A stretch of DNA of 64,000 bases. Source: Flavobacterium caseinilyticum. GTDB lineage: Bacteria > Bacteroidota > Bacteroidia > Flavobacteriales > Flavobacteriaceae. Every line of letters begins with the position of its first letter. Positions within the stretch are counted from its first letter, which is position 1. A program made the translations under genes and the position numbers. Under the pieces are notes generated by a model, which was given only the letters and a program-made list of their open reading frames with translations, was not told the origin of the DNA and ran no database searches. Where the stretch lies: contig NZ_SMFM01000008.1 in assembly GCF_004349085.1 (NCBI RefSeq), positions 1 through 64,000 of the forward strand. Reading direction: 5' to 3'. Shown piece by piece: positions 1-8,296 of this stretch.

Positions 1-138
1 CCAGTGCAAGGCTGGTATGACATCATTGGAGAAAAAACAATAGCTGATGCAATTTTGGATAGGCTGATACATCAATCTCACCGAATCGAATTGCACGGAG
101 AATCTATGAGAAAAAAAAGGGGCATAAACAAAAGCTAA
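1..138 (+). CDS. istB: IstB-like ATPase of an IS21-family element, C-terminal 45 residues
   Basis: The window opens inside this gene. The visible tail contains [17 protein letters not shown] and GESMRKKR, the conserved C-terminus of IstB transposition helper proteins. IstB is an AAA+ ATPase that works with the IstA DDE transposase on the DNA strand-transfer complex. The stop is TAA at 136-138. The multiple terminal repeats that follow within 160 bp are what an IS21 right end should show, so gene and end support each other. The 5' part and istA lie outside the window. Confidence 0.9.
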   Translation, partial: PVQGWYDIIGEKTIADAILDRLIHQSHRIELHGESMRKKRGINKS

Positions 139-200
139 TATTTAAGTATATTTGAATACTAATTAACAGATGAAAAAAAGTAGTTTTTAATGAAAAATGG

Positions 201-299
201 AGGTGGTCATTTTGCTCCGGAATTAGGTGGTCATTTTGAATTGGAATCAGGTGCTCACTTTAAATTGGAATTGGGTGGTCAATATCACTGGAATTTGCA
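201..299 (+). mobile_element. IS21-type right end with four 24-bp terminal repeats
   Basis: Units of the form aggtggtcattttg...ggaat begin at 201, 225, 249 and 273, an exact 24-bp period. The last is the most diverged and runs into a terminal TTTGCA. Multiple terminal repeats bound by IstA are characteristic of IS21-family ends. The element probably ends at the CA at 298-299, just where an interrupted reading frame resumes. The target duplication cannot be checked because the other end is outside the window. Confidence 0.8.
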
Positions 300-667
300 A
301 TACAGTTTCCGATCATAAATTAGAATTCAATGCAATAATATTAAAAAGTTTCGATGAGGAGAGAACAAACGACATATTAGTATTAGCGTCTCATTTTAAT
401 GGCTTATTAAATTTTGGTTTAGTCAGGGTTAATATAAAGTACAATTATGTGTCATTTGTTTATTCAGGAGATTTATTAACCTATATGCTTTATCCGCAAG
501 AAATTGAAAATGACTGCTTCGACCATTATGATTTAACCAAAGATTGCGTATGGTCATTCTATAGGTTAATGGAAACTGGTGAGGATCCCGTATTCGTGTT
601 TTCCGAGTTATTGCAAAGAAAAGACGAAAAAAACAAGGAAGACAATACAGTCGGTTTAAAAGAATAA
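227..667 (+). pseudogene. Gene remnant fused to the IS21 end, function unknown
   Basis: The open frame starts inside the IS21 terminal repeats, so its first 24 residues (repeated NWN-type strings) are read-through of the insertion sequence. From about 299 the protein changes character and looks like the genuine C-terminal 120 residues of a soluble, acidic protein with a charged lysine/glutamate tail. The original 5' end was removed or displaced by the IS. The family is not recognised. A fusion product from TTG/ATG starts in the IS is possible but unsupported by any good ribosome site. Confidence 0.55.
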
Positions 668-697
668 TAGTACTAATTGATATATAAGCATTTTAAA

Positions 698-1306
698 ATG
701 ATACATCTACAGACTATCATAATTCTATTTTTTACCTTCTTATTTGGTTGTACCAGGACACCTGAAAAGCCCTATATAGATATTGAATCAACAAGAGATA
801 AAGCAAAACAGGCTCTTACCTTTTGTAATACTAAAAACTTCAATACAGATTTCTGTATATTAATTGATATGAGCTTACACTCTGGTGTAAAAAGATTTAT
901 AGTTTGGGATTTTAAAAACAAAAAAATTAAACATAGTTTTTTGGTTGGTCATGGCTGTTGCGATAATCCTTGGAGTAACGACTCTTCAAAAGACAAACCT
1001 AAATTTAGTAATAGTAATGATAGTCATTGCTCTTCACTTGGAAAATATAAAATCGGAGAGCGAGCTTATAGTAGTTGGGGTGTGAATACAAAATATGTGT
1101 TGCATGGATTAGAACCAACAAATAGCAATGCTCTTAAACGCTTTATTGTGTTTCACTCCTGGGATGTCATCTCAGATAAAGAAGTTTATCCAAATGGGAC
1201 TCCTGAAGGTTGGGGTTGTCCAACAATATCAAATAATAGCTTTAAGATAATTGACCCCTTTTTAAAATCAAGTTCTAAACCAGTACTTATGTGGATTTAT
1301 AAATAG
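698..1306 (+). CDS. Lipoprotein with murein L,D-transpeptidase-like catalytic domain (YkuD_2 type)
   Basis: The ATG at 698 is preferred over the upstream TTG at 677 because it places a lipoprotein signal at the N-terminus: hydrophobic IIILFFTFLF followed by lipobox LFGC with Cys18. The body matches the 'murein L,D-transpeptidase catalytic domain' family common in Bacteroidota. It has ILIDMSLHSG near the start of the domain, an HGLEPTNSNA segment, FHSW and the G-W-G-C-P active-site stretch with the catalytic Cys. These enzymes, or their degenerate relatives, act on peptidoglycan cross-links in the periplasm. About 200 residues is the normal length. It starts 30 bp after the IS-truncated gene. 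Confidence 0.8.
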   Translation: MIHLQTIIILFFTFLFGCTRTPEKPYIDIESTRDKAKQALTFCNTKNFNTDFCILIDMSLHSGVKRFIVWDFKNKKIKHSFLVGHGCCDNPWSNDSSKDKPKFSNSNDSHCSSLGKYKIGERAYSSWGVNTKYVLHGLEPTNSNALKRFIVFHSWDVISDKEVYPNGTPEGWGCPTISNNSFKIIDPFLKSSSKPVLMWIYK

Positions 1307-1465
1307 GAAAAAGTAAAGAAATACAGTTTATATCAGTAAGCCGAAAATACTAGGATTACAAACCTTGTGCATCTCAAATTAGCAAAACGTTGGAAGTAAT
1401 TAAAACGAAAAAAATATTATTCTTTTTTATAATTCTAATAAGTCAAAACCTAAAACACACACAAA

Positions 1466-1855
1466 ATGAATACAAACACACAAAAAATAATGAACGATAT
1501 GATTCATAATGTCGTAATGGGGGTAGATGGAGTAATGACTATCATCAGCCCTGTTAATGCACCTACTGAATCTATGGAATTTTCAATCTTTCCACATAAA
1601 ATTGGGGTAGTGATAAATAATGTTAAACAATCTTTTCTTTTAAAAGATTTAAATCTAGAAAAGCTAAAAGTATATCAAGCAATAATTATGCTTGCCGGAG
1701 CATTTGTAGAACATAAACTTATACCGGCAGTTGCAGTAGGCCCAGTGATTGTAAATAGAACTTATAAACTTACTTTGGAAATATGTAGTCTAATGATGGA
1801 TTATAGTTCTGATTACAGTAAAGTCATAGAGAAAGAAATAGCTAAAAAATTATAA
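1466..1855 (+). CDS. Hypothetical protein, 129 aa
   Basis: The ATG follows an A-rich leader. The predicted product is soluble and mostly helical at the C-terminus, with methionine-rich N- and C-terminal portions. A central hydrophobic stretch (AIIMLAGAFVEHKLIPAVAVGPVIV) is not long enough to call a clear membrane helix. No family is recognised. The next gene begins 30 bp downstream on the same strand, so the two are probably co-transcribed. Confidence 0.65.
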   Translation: MNTNTQKIMNDMIHNVVMGVDGVMTIISPVNAPTESMEFSIFPHKIGVVINNVKQSFLLKDLNLEKLKVYQAIIMLAGAFVEHKLIPAVAVGPVIVNRTYKLTLEICSLMMDYSSDYSKVIEKEIAKKL

Positions 1856-1885
1856 ACAATTGAATAATATTAATTAAAATACAAT

Positions 1886-2206
1886 ATGGATACACCCAAC
1901 TTTAGAGAAGCTTTCAAAAATGATTTAACAAAAATATTTACTAATTTGGCTAGAATTAACAGACAAGTTGTATTGGGAGATATTCAAGCAGAAGCGGTTA
2001 AGTACTCTTCTAATATGTGCATTGAACTTGACGAACAATCAGATGGATTATTAACTGATAAAATGACATTAGATATTACAAATCAAGTTTGCGATGTAGT
2101 AGATATGTTTTTTCCAGAATTCAAAAACTCTAATAATACGAGAAATTCAACAATCAAGCTAACAACTGCAATAGTTGCAAGACATAAGTTTATGAAATTA
2201 AAATAA
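1886..2206 (+). CDS. Hypothetical protein, 106 aa
   Basis: A small soluble protein with charged helices and no signal or membrane segment. It lies 30 bp behind the 129-aa gene and is followed by a dyad at 2301-2320 with a short T-rich stretch that could end the transcript. No homologous family is recognised. The standard ATG, reasonable length and clean termination support a real gene. Confidence 0.6.
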   Translation: MDTPNFREAFKNDLTKIFTNLARINRQVVLGDIQAEAVKYSSNMCIELDEQSDGLLTDKMTLDITNQVCDVVDMFFPEFKNSNNTRNSTIKLTTAIVARHKFMKLK

Positions 2207-2300
2207 ACTACTGTAATAGTACATTAATTAGTGTAAAATTATATTAGTTCAGAACCCCGCTACCGTAAGAATCTTTTTATATTTTTATTCCCCAAGCTCT

Positions 2301-2320
2301 CCGAAGTCTCCTGACTTCGG
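2301..2320 (+). terminator. Perfect 8-bp hairpin, possible terminator
   Basis: CCGAAGTC-TCCT-GACTTCGG forms a perfect 8-bp stem with a 4-nt loop, followed by a T-rich but interrupted stretch. It lies about 95 bp after a stop codon. The same stem recurs at 2566 and in a G-U-paired form at 42767, so it may be a REP-like repeat as well as a terminator. Confidence 0.5.
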
Positions 2321-2565
2321 ATTTCTTTATTTAGAGTTCAATTTGAAAATAACCATTTAGTAAAAATAATCTATAATTAAGTTCTCGTCAAACATAAAGG
2401 TTATTTCAATACTAATCTTAAATAAATATCACCAAAACTGGCTATTTCCTAAACAATTTATACTTCGCTTGAACAAACAGGTATTTATCCAAATAAACTG
2501 ACCATTAAATAGTCTAAATTCAACGATACCTGGCGAGTTAGACTAAAAGAAGAAACCCAGCTCTA

Positions 2566-2583
2566 CGAAGTCTCCTGACTTCG
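2566..2583 (+). repeat. Second copy of the GAAGTC/GACTTC hairpin
   Basis: CGAAGTC-TCCT-GACTTCG repeats the hairpin at 2301 with one base pair fewer. It is not followed by a T-run, which argues for a dispersed repeat rather than a terminator. Confidence 0.6.
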
Positions 2584-2633
2584 GACTTTGATTCGATTCT
2601 AGACCCCGCTAGCTCGGTAATCTATACCCGTTG

Positions 2634-2656
2634 GCGCGGAATTGCATTCCGTGCCC
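2634..2656. repeat. Dispersed GGAATTGCATTCC repeat, copy 1
   Basis: Core GCGGAATTGCATTCCGTGCC contains the dyad GGAAT-TGC-ATTCC. Related copies occur at 8485, 38587, 42912, 47995, 48064, 50251, 50878 and 56123, always between genes or at gene breakpoints. Confidence 0.85.
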
Positions 2657-2861
2657 AATACTATTGGCATGTACAATTTTCTTACTAACTACCTTTTAGT
2701 AATTCTCTCCCTGTTTAGGCGCGTATCCGTTAAAACAGAATTGCATTTCTTGATTAAAAATTTCTAATAAGAAAACATAATCCTCGATAACCTATCTTCC
2801 GAATACTTCTGTAAAATATTCAACCTTTTTTTCCATCCATTTCACTAATTTTATATTAAAA

Positions 2862-3113
2862 ATGGAAAATCCTTTTGAACTTATTTTAGAAAAACTGGAA
2901 AGAATTGAAATTGCAATACAAAAACTCAATGCTCCACCACAGAATGATGGTGAAATCTTATTATCAAGATTAGAAACCGCTAAACTTTTAAAAATAAATT
3001 TAACTTCTCTCTGGAAGCATACAAAAAGTGGTAAGCTAAAAAGTTACGGCATTGGCAATAGAGTTTTTTATAAAAAAGATGAGGTCTTGAAAAGTTTAAC
3101 TCGTATAAATTAA
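2862..3113 (+). CDS. Small excisionase-like HTH DNA-binding protein, 83 aa
   Basis: A short N-terminal helix (residues 1-25, coiled-coil-like ILEKLERIEIAIQKL) is followed by a HTH_17/excisionase-type domain. That domain has L-L-S-R-L-E-T-A-K-L-L, then LWKHTKSGKLKSYGIGNR and a wing VFYKKDEVLKSL. Such proteins in Bacteroidota accompany integrative elements as recombination directionality factors or small regulators. A paralogue with the same architecture follows 62 bp later but is frameshifted. Confidence 0.8.
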   Translation: MENPFELILEKLERIEIAIQKLNAPPQNDGEILLSRLETAKLLKINLTSLWKHTKSGKLKSYGIGNRVFYKKDEVLKSLTRIN

Positions 3114-3175
3114 AATTTTAAAAAAAGGAATTCATAACTTCAATTGTCTTTTTATTAATTTTAAAATCATACACA

Positions 3176-3474
3176 ATGGACAAGCAAATTTTACTAAACT
3201 CTTTTTCAATAGATGAACTAAAGCAATTGATTAAAGAAGTTATTAAAGAAGAACTCATAAATTTAAAAAAGGATTTGGCAGTCAAAGAATCTGATGTACT
3301 GTTAACCAGATCCGAAACCTGTGAATTATTAAAAATTGACAGTAGTACCCTTTGGAGTTGGAGTAAGCGAGAAAAAATTTCTTGTTATGGTATTGGCGCC
3401 AGACGGTATTAAAGAAAAGAGAATTTATAAATAGTTTGGTTATTCAAAATAATTCCATCATACGAATCGTCTAA
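3176..3474 (+). pseudogene. Paralogous HTH protein broken by a one-base deletion
   Basis: The frame is open from ATG 3176 to TAA 3410-3412. It stops abruptly in the wing after GIGARRY, where the intact neighbour reads R-V-F-Y-K-K-D-E-V-L-K-S-L. Restoring one base in the codon after TAT (3407-3409) gives R-R-Y-Y-K-K-R-E-F-I-N-S-L, an exact structural match, and runs on to a stop at 3472-3474. A single-nucleotide deletion near 3410 therefore inactivated this copy or removed its wing. Confidence 0.75.
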
Positions 3475-3784
3475 ACAACTCGAGCAATCAAAATGATATA
3501 GAAAAGGAAATAATTACATTGGGATTTAACAAGCAATCACAATCGTACAAAAGTCATGGTAATTTCGAAATAACAAAAATAGGTTAAAGGTATCTTTTAC
3601 TTTTATTTATATGAAAAAACAAAGCAAAAATAGATTTTTTTTAGTAAGAGATTGGAATGATAATTTAGAATAATAAAGTTAGTTGCATCGGATAAATATC
3701 ACTTTGATAACAGCCCAACTTATGAAAATGTAACAAGGTGATGAAAACTTACTTTAAAAATAAATTTAATTATAAAAAATAAAT
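3475..3784 (+). other. AT-rich spacer, no gene recognised
   Basis: The 310 bp contain only short broken frames. A stretch around 3610-3675 (ATG at 3611, then KKQSKNRFFLVRDWND) reads like the start of a coding segment but stops within 21 codons. No hairpin or repeat of note was seen. Confidence 0.4.
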
Positions 3785-3991
3785 ATGGCATTATCAGATA
3801 TTGCAAACACCAGAATATGTTGGAGAAAAGCAGAAATTCAAGATTTGCTTAAAGGTTTCAGTGTAAGGTTAATTAAATCGACAATTAATCAAATAGTTTC
3901 TACAGAAATGAATATTTCAATAGATGAAGCAAAAAAAATTAAGACCGTGAAACCATCAATTGTAAAAATTATTTTAAAGGATTTTGAATAA
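3785..3991 (+). CDS. Small hypothetical protein, 68 aa
   Basis: A basic, lysine- and isoleucine-rich protein without a recognised domain. The helical pattern (IKSTINQIVSTEMNISIDEAKKIK) is compatible with a small DNA- or protein-binding protein. It has a standard ATG behind an A-rich leader and is followed by a T-run hairpin at 4049-4077. Confidence 0.45.
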   Translation: MALSDIANTRICWRKAEIQDLLKGFSVRLIKSTINQIVSTEMNISIDEAKKIKTVKPSIVKIILKDFE

Positions 3992-4048
3992 ATATTTTAT
4001 ATTTCCGCATATATTTTTTCTTAGATTTTCCTTAATAAACTCCAGCTA

Positions 4049-4077
4049 CGTACTGTTCTCAGTTCGGATTTTTTTTT
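4049..4077 (+). terminator. Hairpin with poly-T
   Basis: CGTACTG-TTCT-CAGTTCG (one T-T mismatch) is followed by a GA and then nine or more Ts. It lies 58 bp after the 68-aa gene and before the umuD-linked gene, in the right place for a factor-independent terminator. Confidence 0.45.
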
Positions 4078-4149
4078 AAAAAAAAGCACAGATACTTTTA
4101 GTTAATAACTATTTTGAACCATTTAACACCAAATAGAATTGGACTTATG

Positions 4150-4157
4150 TAATTTTG
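4150..4157 (+). promoter_or_regulatory. TAnnTTTG -7 box before the umuDC-linked gene
   Basis: TAATTTTG fits the Bacteroidota -7 consensus TAnnTTTG and lies 30 bp before the ATG at 4188. The sequence around it, including AATTTTGTAAAACA, is conserved upstream of the decayed paralogue at 51074, although its first bases differ there. A matching -33 TTG at normal spacing is not obvious. Confidence 0.5.
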
Positions 4158-4187
4158 TAAAACAGAAAAACGAGAGATCCTACAGTC

Positions 4188-4715
4188 ATGAATGAAGAAG
4201 CAAAAATCATCAGTAAACATAATTTAGACCTATCCAGCACAGAAAAACTGGCCAATGATATTGCTACTAGACTCAACAGCAATGTTGAATATGGAGAGTA
4301 CAGTAAAGGTGAAAATGGTCATAATTTTATTCCTTTAGGAACGATAACCAAAAACGAAAGTGGCATTTTCAGTACCTTATACAATTTGCAAAATGATACA
4401 AATTCTAATTATGATTTTGTGCTGGAACTAGGCGAAGAAGCCAAACTCATTTACAAAGACATGATTTCATTCATTCCACCATGGGAAGAACAATTTGATA
4501 CAGTGCTTAAAGATTATTTGGAAGGTACATTAATCACAGATCCTTATTATTCAGGAGTATTTGATGATCTCAGAGATTTTGGAGCTGATAAAGTCCTATT
4601 TGTAAAAGAATTAAACCCTGAAACTTTGGATATAAAAGCCAATCAAACATGGGAACAATATAGTGCTGATATTCAAGAGAAAGAAGAATCCTTTATCGTA
4701 GCGTTAATACAATAG
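4188..4715 (+). CDS. Hypothetical protein linked to umuDC, 175 aa
   Basis: A soluble acidic protein of unknown family. It contains PLGTITKNESGIFSTLYNL and a C-terminal half rich in aromatic and acidic residues. It sits 13 bp before umuD, so all three genes are likely co-transcribed. A degenerate copy with a similar upstream region occurs at 51074-51549 without umuDC, which indicates that the whole block was once duplicated. Association with umuDC suggests a role in the damage response, but the sequence itself shows no catalytic motif. Confidence 0.7.
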   Translation: MNEEAKIISKHNLDLSSTEKLANDIATRLNSNVEYGEYSKGENGHNFIPLGTITKNESGIFSTLYNLQNDTNSNYDFVLELGEEAKLIYKDMISFIPPWEEQFDTVLKDYLEGTLITDPYYSGVFDDLRDFGADKVLFVKELNPETLDIKANQTWEQYSADIQEKEESFIVALIQ

Positions 4716-4728
4716 TAACGCTATAATC

Positions 4729-5178
4729 ATGAAATTACGAAGCCTGCATAAAACCCCAACACTGGAATTTTACTTTCCGGATTATTCAACAGCACTTAAA
4801 TTGCCTTTTTTTGATGTGGGCATTAGTGCGGGCTTCCCCTCGCCTGCTGATGATTTCATTGAATTAACCATCGACTTGAATAAGGAATTCATCAAGAACC
4901 GGGATTCTACTTTTTTTGCAAAAGTAAAAGGGCATTCGATGAAAAATGCAGGAATTAATGACGGTGATTTATTGATTATCGACAAAAGCCTAGAACCTCA
5001 GAACAACAAAATAGCAGTTTGCCAAATCGATGGCGAATTCACCGTAAAGCGTATCAAAATCGAAGAGAATATCGTTTGGCTCATTGCAGAAAACGAAAAT
5101 TACAAACCCATAAAAGTAACACCAGAAAATGATTTTATGATCTGGGGTATCGTAACGAACAGCATTAAAACATTCTAA
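4729..5178 (+). CDS. umuD: UmuD-like S24 autoprotease
   Basis: This is the LexA/UmuD-family peptidase subunit that is cleaved to the active UmuD' form of DNA polymerase V. The cleavage dipeptide Ala34-Gly35 (ISAGFPSPADD) is present. The nucleophile Ser70 lies in GHSMKNAGI and the general-base Lys107 in FTVKRI, so the Ser-Lys dyad is complete. The length of 149 residues is normal, and there is no N-terminal DNA-binding domain, which separates it from LexA. Downstream umuC begins after an 80-bp spacer with a 9-bp hairpin. The gene is expected to be damage-regulated, though no LexA box was identified. Confidence 0.9.
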   Translation: MKLRSLHKTPTLEFYFPDYSTALKLPFFDVGISAGFPSPADDFIELTIDLNKEFIKNRDSTFFAKVKGHSMKNAGINDGDLLIIDKSLEPQNNKIAVCQIDGEFTVKRIKIEENIVWLIAENENYKPIKVTPENDFMIWGIVTNSIKTF

Positions 5179-5205
5179 ATTAAATACATAATTCCACTTC
5201 TCAAG

Positions 5206-5226
5206 TCCCTTTCCTTCGGAGAGGGA
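5206..5226 (+). repeat. Hairpin between umuD and umuC
   Basis: TCCCTTTCC-TTC-GGAGAGGGA makes a 9-bp stem (one G-T) with a 3-nt loop. It is followed by 'tttagggagagg', not a T-run. It resembles the widespread Bacteroidota intergenic 'ccttcggagaggg' repeat and may modulate readthrough from umuD to umuC. Confidence 0.5.
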
Positions 5227-5258
5227 TTTAGGGAGAGGATGAACACAACACCCAAATT

Positions 5259-6518
5259 ATGCTCGCTCTAATAGACTGCAACAACTTCTACGCCTCTTGC
5301 CAAAGAGTCTTCGAACCCCATTTAAGAAACAAGCCCATAGTGATTCTTTCTAACAATGACGGTTGTGTTATTGCGCGTTCCAATGAAGCCAAAGCATTGG
5401 GAATTCCAATGGGTGCTACGGCATTCGAGTACAAAAATATTTTTATTGCCAACAATGTATTTGTCTATTCATCCAATTATGCACTGTACGGTGATATGAG
5501 TTCCCGGGTGATGAACATACTGGCGACGTATTCTCCGGAAATTGAAATCTACAGCATCGATGAAGCTTTTCTAAAATTCAAAGGTTTCGAAATGTTCGAC
5601 CTCAACGAAATTGGATTAGACATGCAGCGCAAAGTGACCAAGGGAACCGGCATCCCGGTTAGTATCGGTTTTGCACCGACGAAAGCCCTCGCCAAAGTGG
5701 CCAATAAAATAGCCAAGAAGTTCCCGGAACGCACTAAAAGTGTGTACAGCATCGATAGTGACGAAAAGAGAATTAAAGCCTTAAAATGGACCAAAATAGA
5801 AGACGTTTGGGGTATCGGCCGAAAGCATGCTAAACGATTACAAGCCAAAAACATTTTTAACGCGTATCAATTCACACAGTTGTCCGATGAATGGGTCCGC
5901 AAAGAAATGGCAGTAGTTGGGTTGAGGCTAAAACACGAACTAGAAGGCAAACCTACATTAGATCTTGAAGCACCCAAAAACAAAAAGATGATTGCCACCA
6001 CGCGATCCTTCGAAAAAATGTACACCAAAATTGAGGATCTCTCCGAAAGAGTGTCCACCTTCACTGCATCCTGTTCCGAAAAACTACGCAAACAAGGCAG
6101 CCATTGCAATATGATCATGGTATTTGTTCAAACAAACTATTTCCGCAAAGACCAACCGCAATATTCGCGTAACATCATCATCAACACCGACTTTCCAACC
6201 AATTCAACCATCGAGCTCAACCACTATGCACAAGTAGGACTAAAAGCATTATTCCGGGAAGGTTACCACTACAAAAAAGCAGGTGTAATCGTAATGGGCT
6301 TAACGCCAAATAACGAAACGCAACTATCCTTATTCAACACTTCAAATCCAAAGCACCAGCCTTTAATGAGTGTGATTGATAAAATGAATAAAAGTTACGG
6401 CACCAACAAAATCAAATTTGCCACCCAATCCCTCGACCGCCAGTGGAAAATGAAGCAGGAAAAACTTTCCCCATCCTTCACCACAAAAATTAAGGAAATT
6501 ATCTCCATACAATTATAA
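5259..6518 (+). CDS. umuC: Y-family DNA polymerase V catalytic subunit UmuC
   Basis: This is a translesion polymerase. The N-terminal palm motif LIDCNNFYASC supplies the metal-binding Asp6. The second catalytic pair, Asp101-Glu102, is in YSIDEAF. UmuC-specific LSNNDGCVIARSNEAK and IGFAPTKALAKVANK follow, then the helix-hairpin-helix region (VWGIGRKHAKRL) and the little-finger domain. At 419 residues it is full length. It forms an operon-like pair with umuD. The last 30 codons recur as a remnant at 43085-43137 upstream of an xseA fragment, which shows that umuC and xseA were once neighbours about 80 bp apart. Confidence 0.92.
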   Translation: MLALIDCNNFYASCQRVFEPHLRNKPIVILSNNDGCVIARSNEAKALGIPMGATAFEYKNIFIANNVFVYSSNYALYGDMSSRVMNILATYSPEIEIYSIDEAFLKFKGFEMFDLNEIGLDMQRKVTKGTGIPVSIGFAPTKALAKVANKIAKKFPERTKSVYSIDSDEKRIKALKWTKIEDVWGIGRKHAKRLQAKNIFNAYQFTQLSDEWVRKEMAVVGLRLKHELEGKPTLDLEAPKNKKMIATTRSFEKMYTKIEDLSERVSTFTASCSEKLRKQGSHCNMIMVFVQTNYFRKDQPQYSRNIIINTDFPTNSTIELNHYAQVGLKALFREGYHYKKAGVIVMGLTPNNETQLSLFNTSNPKHQPLMSVIDKMNKSYGTNKIKFATQSLDRQWKMKQEKLSPSFTTKIKEIISIQL

Positions 6519-6600
6519 TAGTGTACTAAAAGTTGTATATATTTGAAAATCGCTAAAGCAAAATAATCCTTCGCCAATCTACTCATATTTGGGTGGATAT

Positions 6601-6634
6601 GCTCTCGTTTGTAGCGAGTATATGCTAGTTGTGC
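6601..6634 (+). repeat. attC-like half site before cassette 1
   Basis: A small hairpin (CTCG...CGAG at 6603-6618) is followed by TATATGCTA and GTTGTGC at 6628-6634. GTTGTGC is the reverse complement of the GCACAAC boxes that end both following genes. It resembles the right-hand core box of an integron attC site, but its left half is not recognisable. Confidence 0.4.
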
Positions 6635-6668
6635 GTCAGTTTGGAGCTACAGAAAACCGAAAGAAAAA

Positions 6669-7447
6669 TGAAAAACAAAATTCTATATTTTCTAATTTTA
6701 TCTTTGTTCATAGATTGTAAGAAAGAAAAAATTGAAATTGGAAAACAAACTAAAATTGAGCAAATTTATGCTGAAAACGATTATGGAATGTTTGGAAAAA
6801 TTAATATAAAAATATAATCCGACAGTTCTTACACTTGTGTACGATACGAAACAAGTCCAAATTATGAAAAGACTGAAAAATTTGAAGGTGTTTTTAAAAT
6901 AATAAACGACACAATAAACTTTTTTCCATCTGATTTCAAACTAAATTATTCAACAAAAGCAGTTATTAAAAATAATTTCATAGAATTAGTTGATGGAGAA
7001 TTTCCGTTGAAAATCGAAATAAAGAGAAATAAATTAAACTCAAAAAATAGTTTAAAATTTGACAAAATTAAAGATTACGCCATTTTCACATTCGATGAAA
7101 AATATCACAGCAACATTTATTATGGATATAAGCCAAAAACAGTAAAAGCATATGATTTAAATCAAAATGAATTAGAAGAATTAGATATAATGTTGAAGAA
7201 ATGTTTTGTAGAAAATAATTCTAAATTAAAAGATATAAATAATTATGTCAAACAATGTATTGTTGTGATAAACCCAAAACAAGAAATAGAAGTTTGGGTA
7301 AGTTGTTATTGCAAAAATAAATACGAAAAAGACAATTATAAATATTCGATAATCCAAATGAATGATGGCGGAAATTGTAATATAAATCTAAAAGTTAATT
7401 TAACAAAACATAATTATTCAGAATTGAATATAAGTGGAAGTGCCTAA
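6669..7447 (+). pseudogene. Cassette-borne lipoprotein with one in-frame stop
   Basis: ATG 6669 gives MKNKILYFLILSLFIDCKKE, a lipoprotein signal with a plausible lipobox Cys. The frame stops at TAA 6815-6817 but continues in exactly the same frame, open for 209 more codons to TAA 7445-7447. Reading through gives an about 258-residue basic secreted protein of unknown family. One nonsense change is the simplest explanation; suppressed readthrough or sequencing error are alternatives. The gene fills the interval between two GTTRTGC/GCACAAC boxes with only 34 and 10 bp to spare, as integron-type cassettes do. Confidence 0.55.
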
Positions 7448-7457
7448 AAAACCGAAC

Positions 7458-7590
7458 GCACAACAACTACTACAATGGATTTGGGCAATTGGCTTAATGG
7501 GAAAATGGTTGTGTATATGGGATGATTTGGCAAATCCGAAAATAGCGCTTAATTTAGTCCCAAACCCGCTGTAGTAGCGGAACGTTATGC
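7458..7590 (+). repeat. attC-like imperfect inverted repeat between two cassettes
   Basis: The outer boxes GCACAAC (7458-7464) and GTTATGC (7584-7590) pair, with one G-T wobble if the bottom strand folds. The inner boxes CTACTAC (7467-7473) and GTAGTAG (7571-7577) are perfect complements. Spacers are 2 and 6 nt and the arms enclose about 97 nt. This is the R''-L''...L'-R' layout of integron attC sites, although the boxes depart from the RYYYAAC/GTTRRRY consensus at one position each. No IntI gene is in the window. Confidence 0.5.
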
Positions 7591-7612
7591 GCTAATTTTA
7601 AAAATCTGAACT

Positions 7613-8296
7613 GTGAAAATCGCTACTTGGAACATTGAAAGACTTAAACATATTAAAAAAATCGCTCAGATAGTCGCAGCTTGTGAAAATGTCAATGCAG
7701 ATATATTAATACTCACTGAATATGATGAACGCGTTGATTTAAAAAACTATCCTTTTCAAATTTCCACGCGAAGTTTAGAAGATTTGGACGCAAAGTATTA
7801 TGAGCATACAGAAAAACGCGTAAAGATTTATTCAAAGTATGAAATTTCCAAACAGTACGAAACTTACGATGAATTTACAAGTTGCTGCGCTGAAATAAAT
7901 ACAGAGTTTGGAAAACTTAATGTTTATGGAACAATACTGGGAATATTGGGAAACAGATGCCAAAACTTTAAAACAGATTTACCAAAACAGATTGTTGACT
8001 ACAGGAAATTTTCTAATAATCAGAACCTGTGTGTTGCGGGTGATTTTAATATAAGTTTTTCTGATAATTATTATTTCACACATTCAGGCAGAAATGAATT
8101 AAATAAGTGTTTTAAAGAAAGCGGTATGATGAACCTAACAGAAAATTTAGTTTGGAATATAGACCACATTGCAATAACGAAAGAGTTTTTAAAACTTGCG
8201 AAAATAGAATTATTTGAGTGGAATCTTGAAAAGAATCTTTCTGATCATAAAGGCATAAGCGCAAAACTTAAAGTAGAAGTATTGGATGATAATTAA
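7613..8296 (+). CDS. Endonuclease/exonuclease/phosphatase-family protein
   Basis: An EEP-fold metal-dependent hydrolase of 227 residues. It has an N-terminal TWNIERL with the metal-binding Asn7 and Glu9, a central ILTEYDE, GDFNIS with the catalytic Asp and Asn, IDHI, and a C-terminal SDHKG with the conserved Asp-His pair. It could act on nucleic acids or on phosphoesters; the sequence does not decide. The start is GTG at 7613, 22 bp after the attC-like box GTTATGC, with no promoter visible. The stop lies 6 bp before another GCACAAC box. That spacing supports the gene being a mobile cassette. Confidence 0.8.
   Translation: MKIATWNIERLKHIKKIAQIVAACENVNADILILTEYDERVDLKNYPFQISTRSLEDLDAKYYEHTEKRVKIYSKYEISKQYETYDEFTSCCAEINTEFGKLNVYGTILGILGNRCQNFKTDLPKQIVDYRKFSNNQNLCVAGDFNISFSDNYYFTHSGRNELNKCFKESGMMNLTENLVWNIDHIAITKEFLKLAKIELFEWNLEKNLSDHKGISAKLKVEVLDDN

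Larger units (their letters stand above)
2207..2861 (+). other. Gene-poor spacer holding hairpins and dispersed repeats
   Basis: The 655 bp have no credible ORF. They hold two near-identical GAAGTC-TCCT-GACTTC hairpins (2301-2320, 2566-2583), one copy of the GGAATTGCATTCC repeat (2634-2656) and a weaker partial copy around 2735-2751. Both hairpins follow a similar 'acccagctct' or 'ccaagctct' lead-in, so the hairpin itself is part of a longer repeated unit. Confidence 0.7.
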
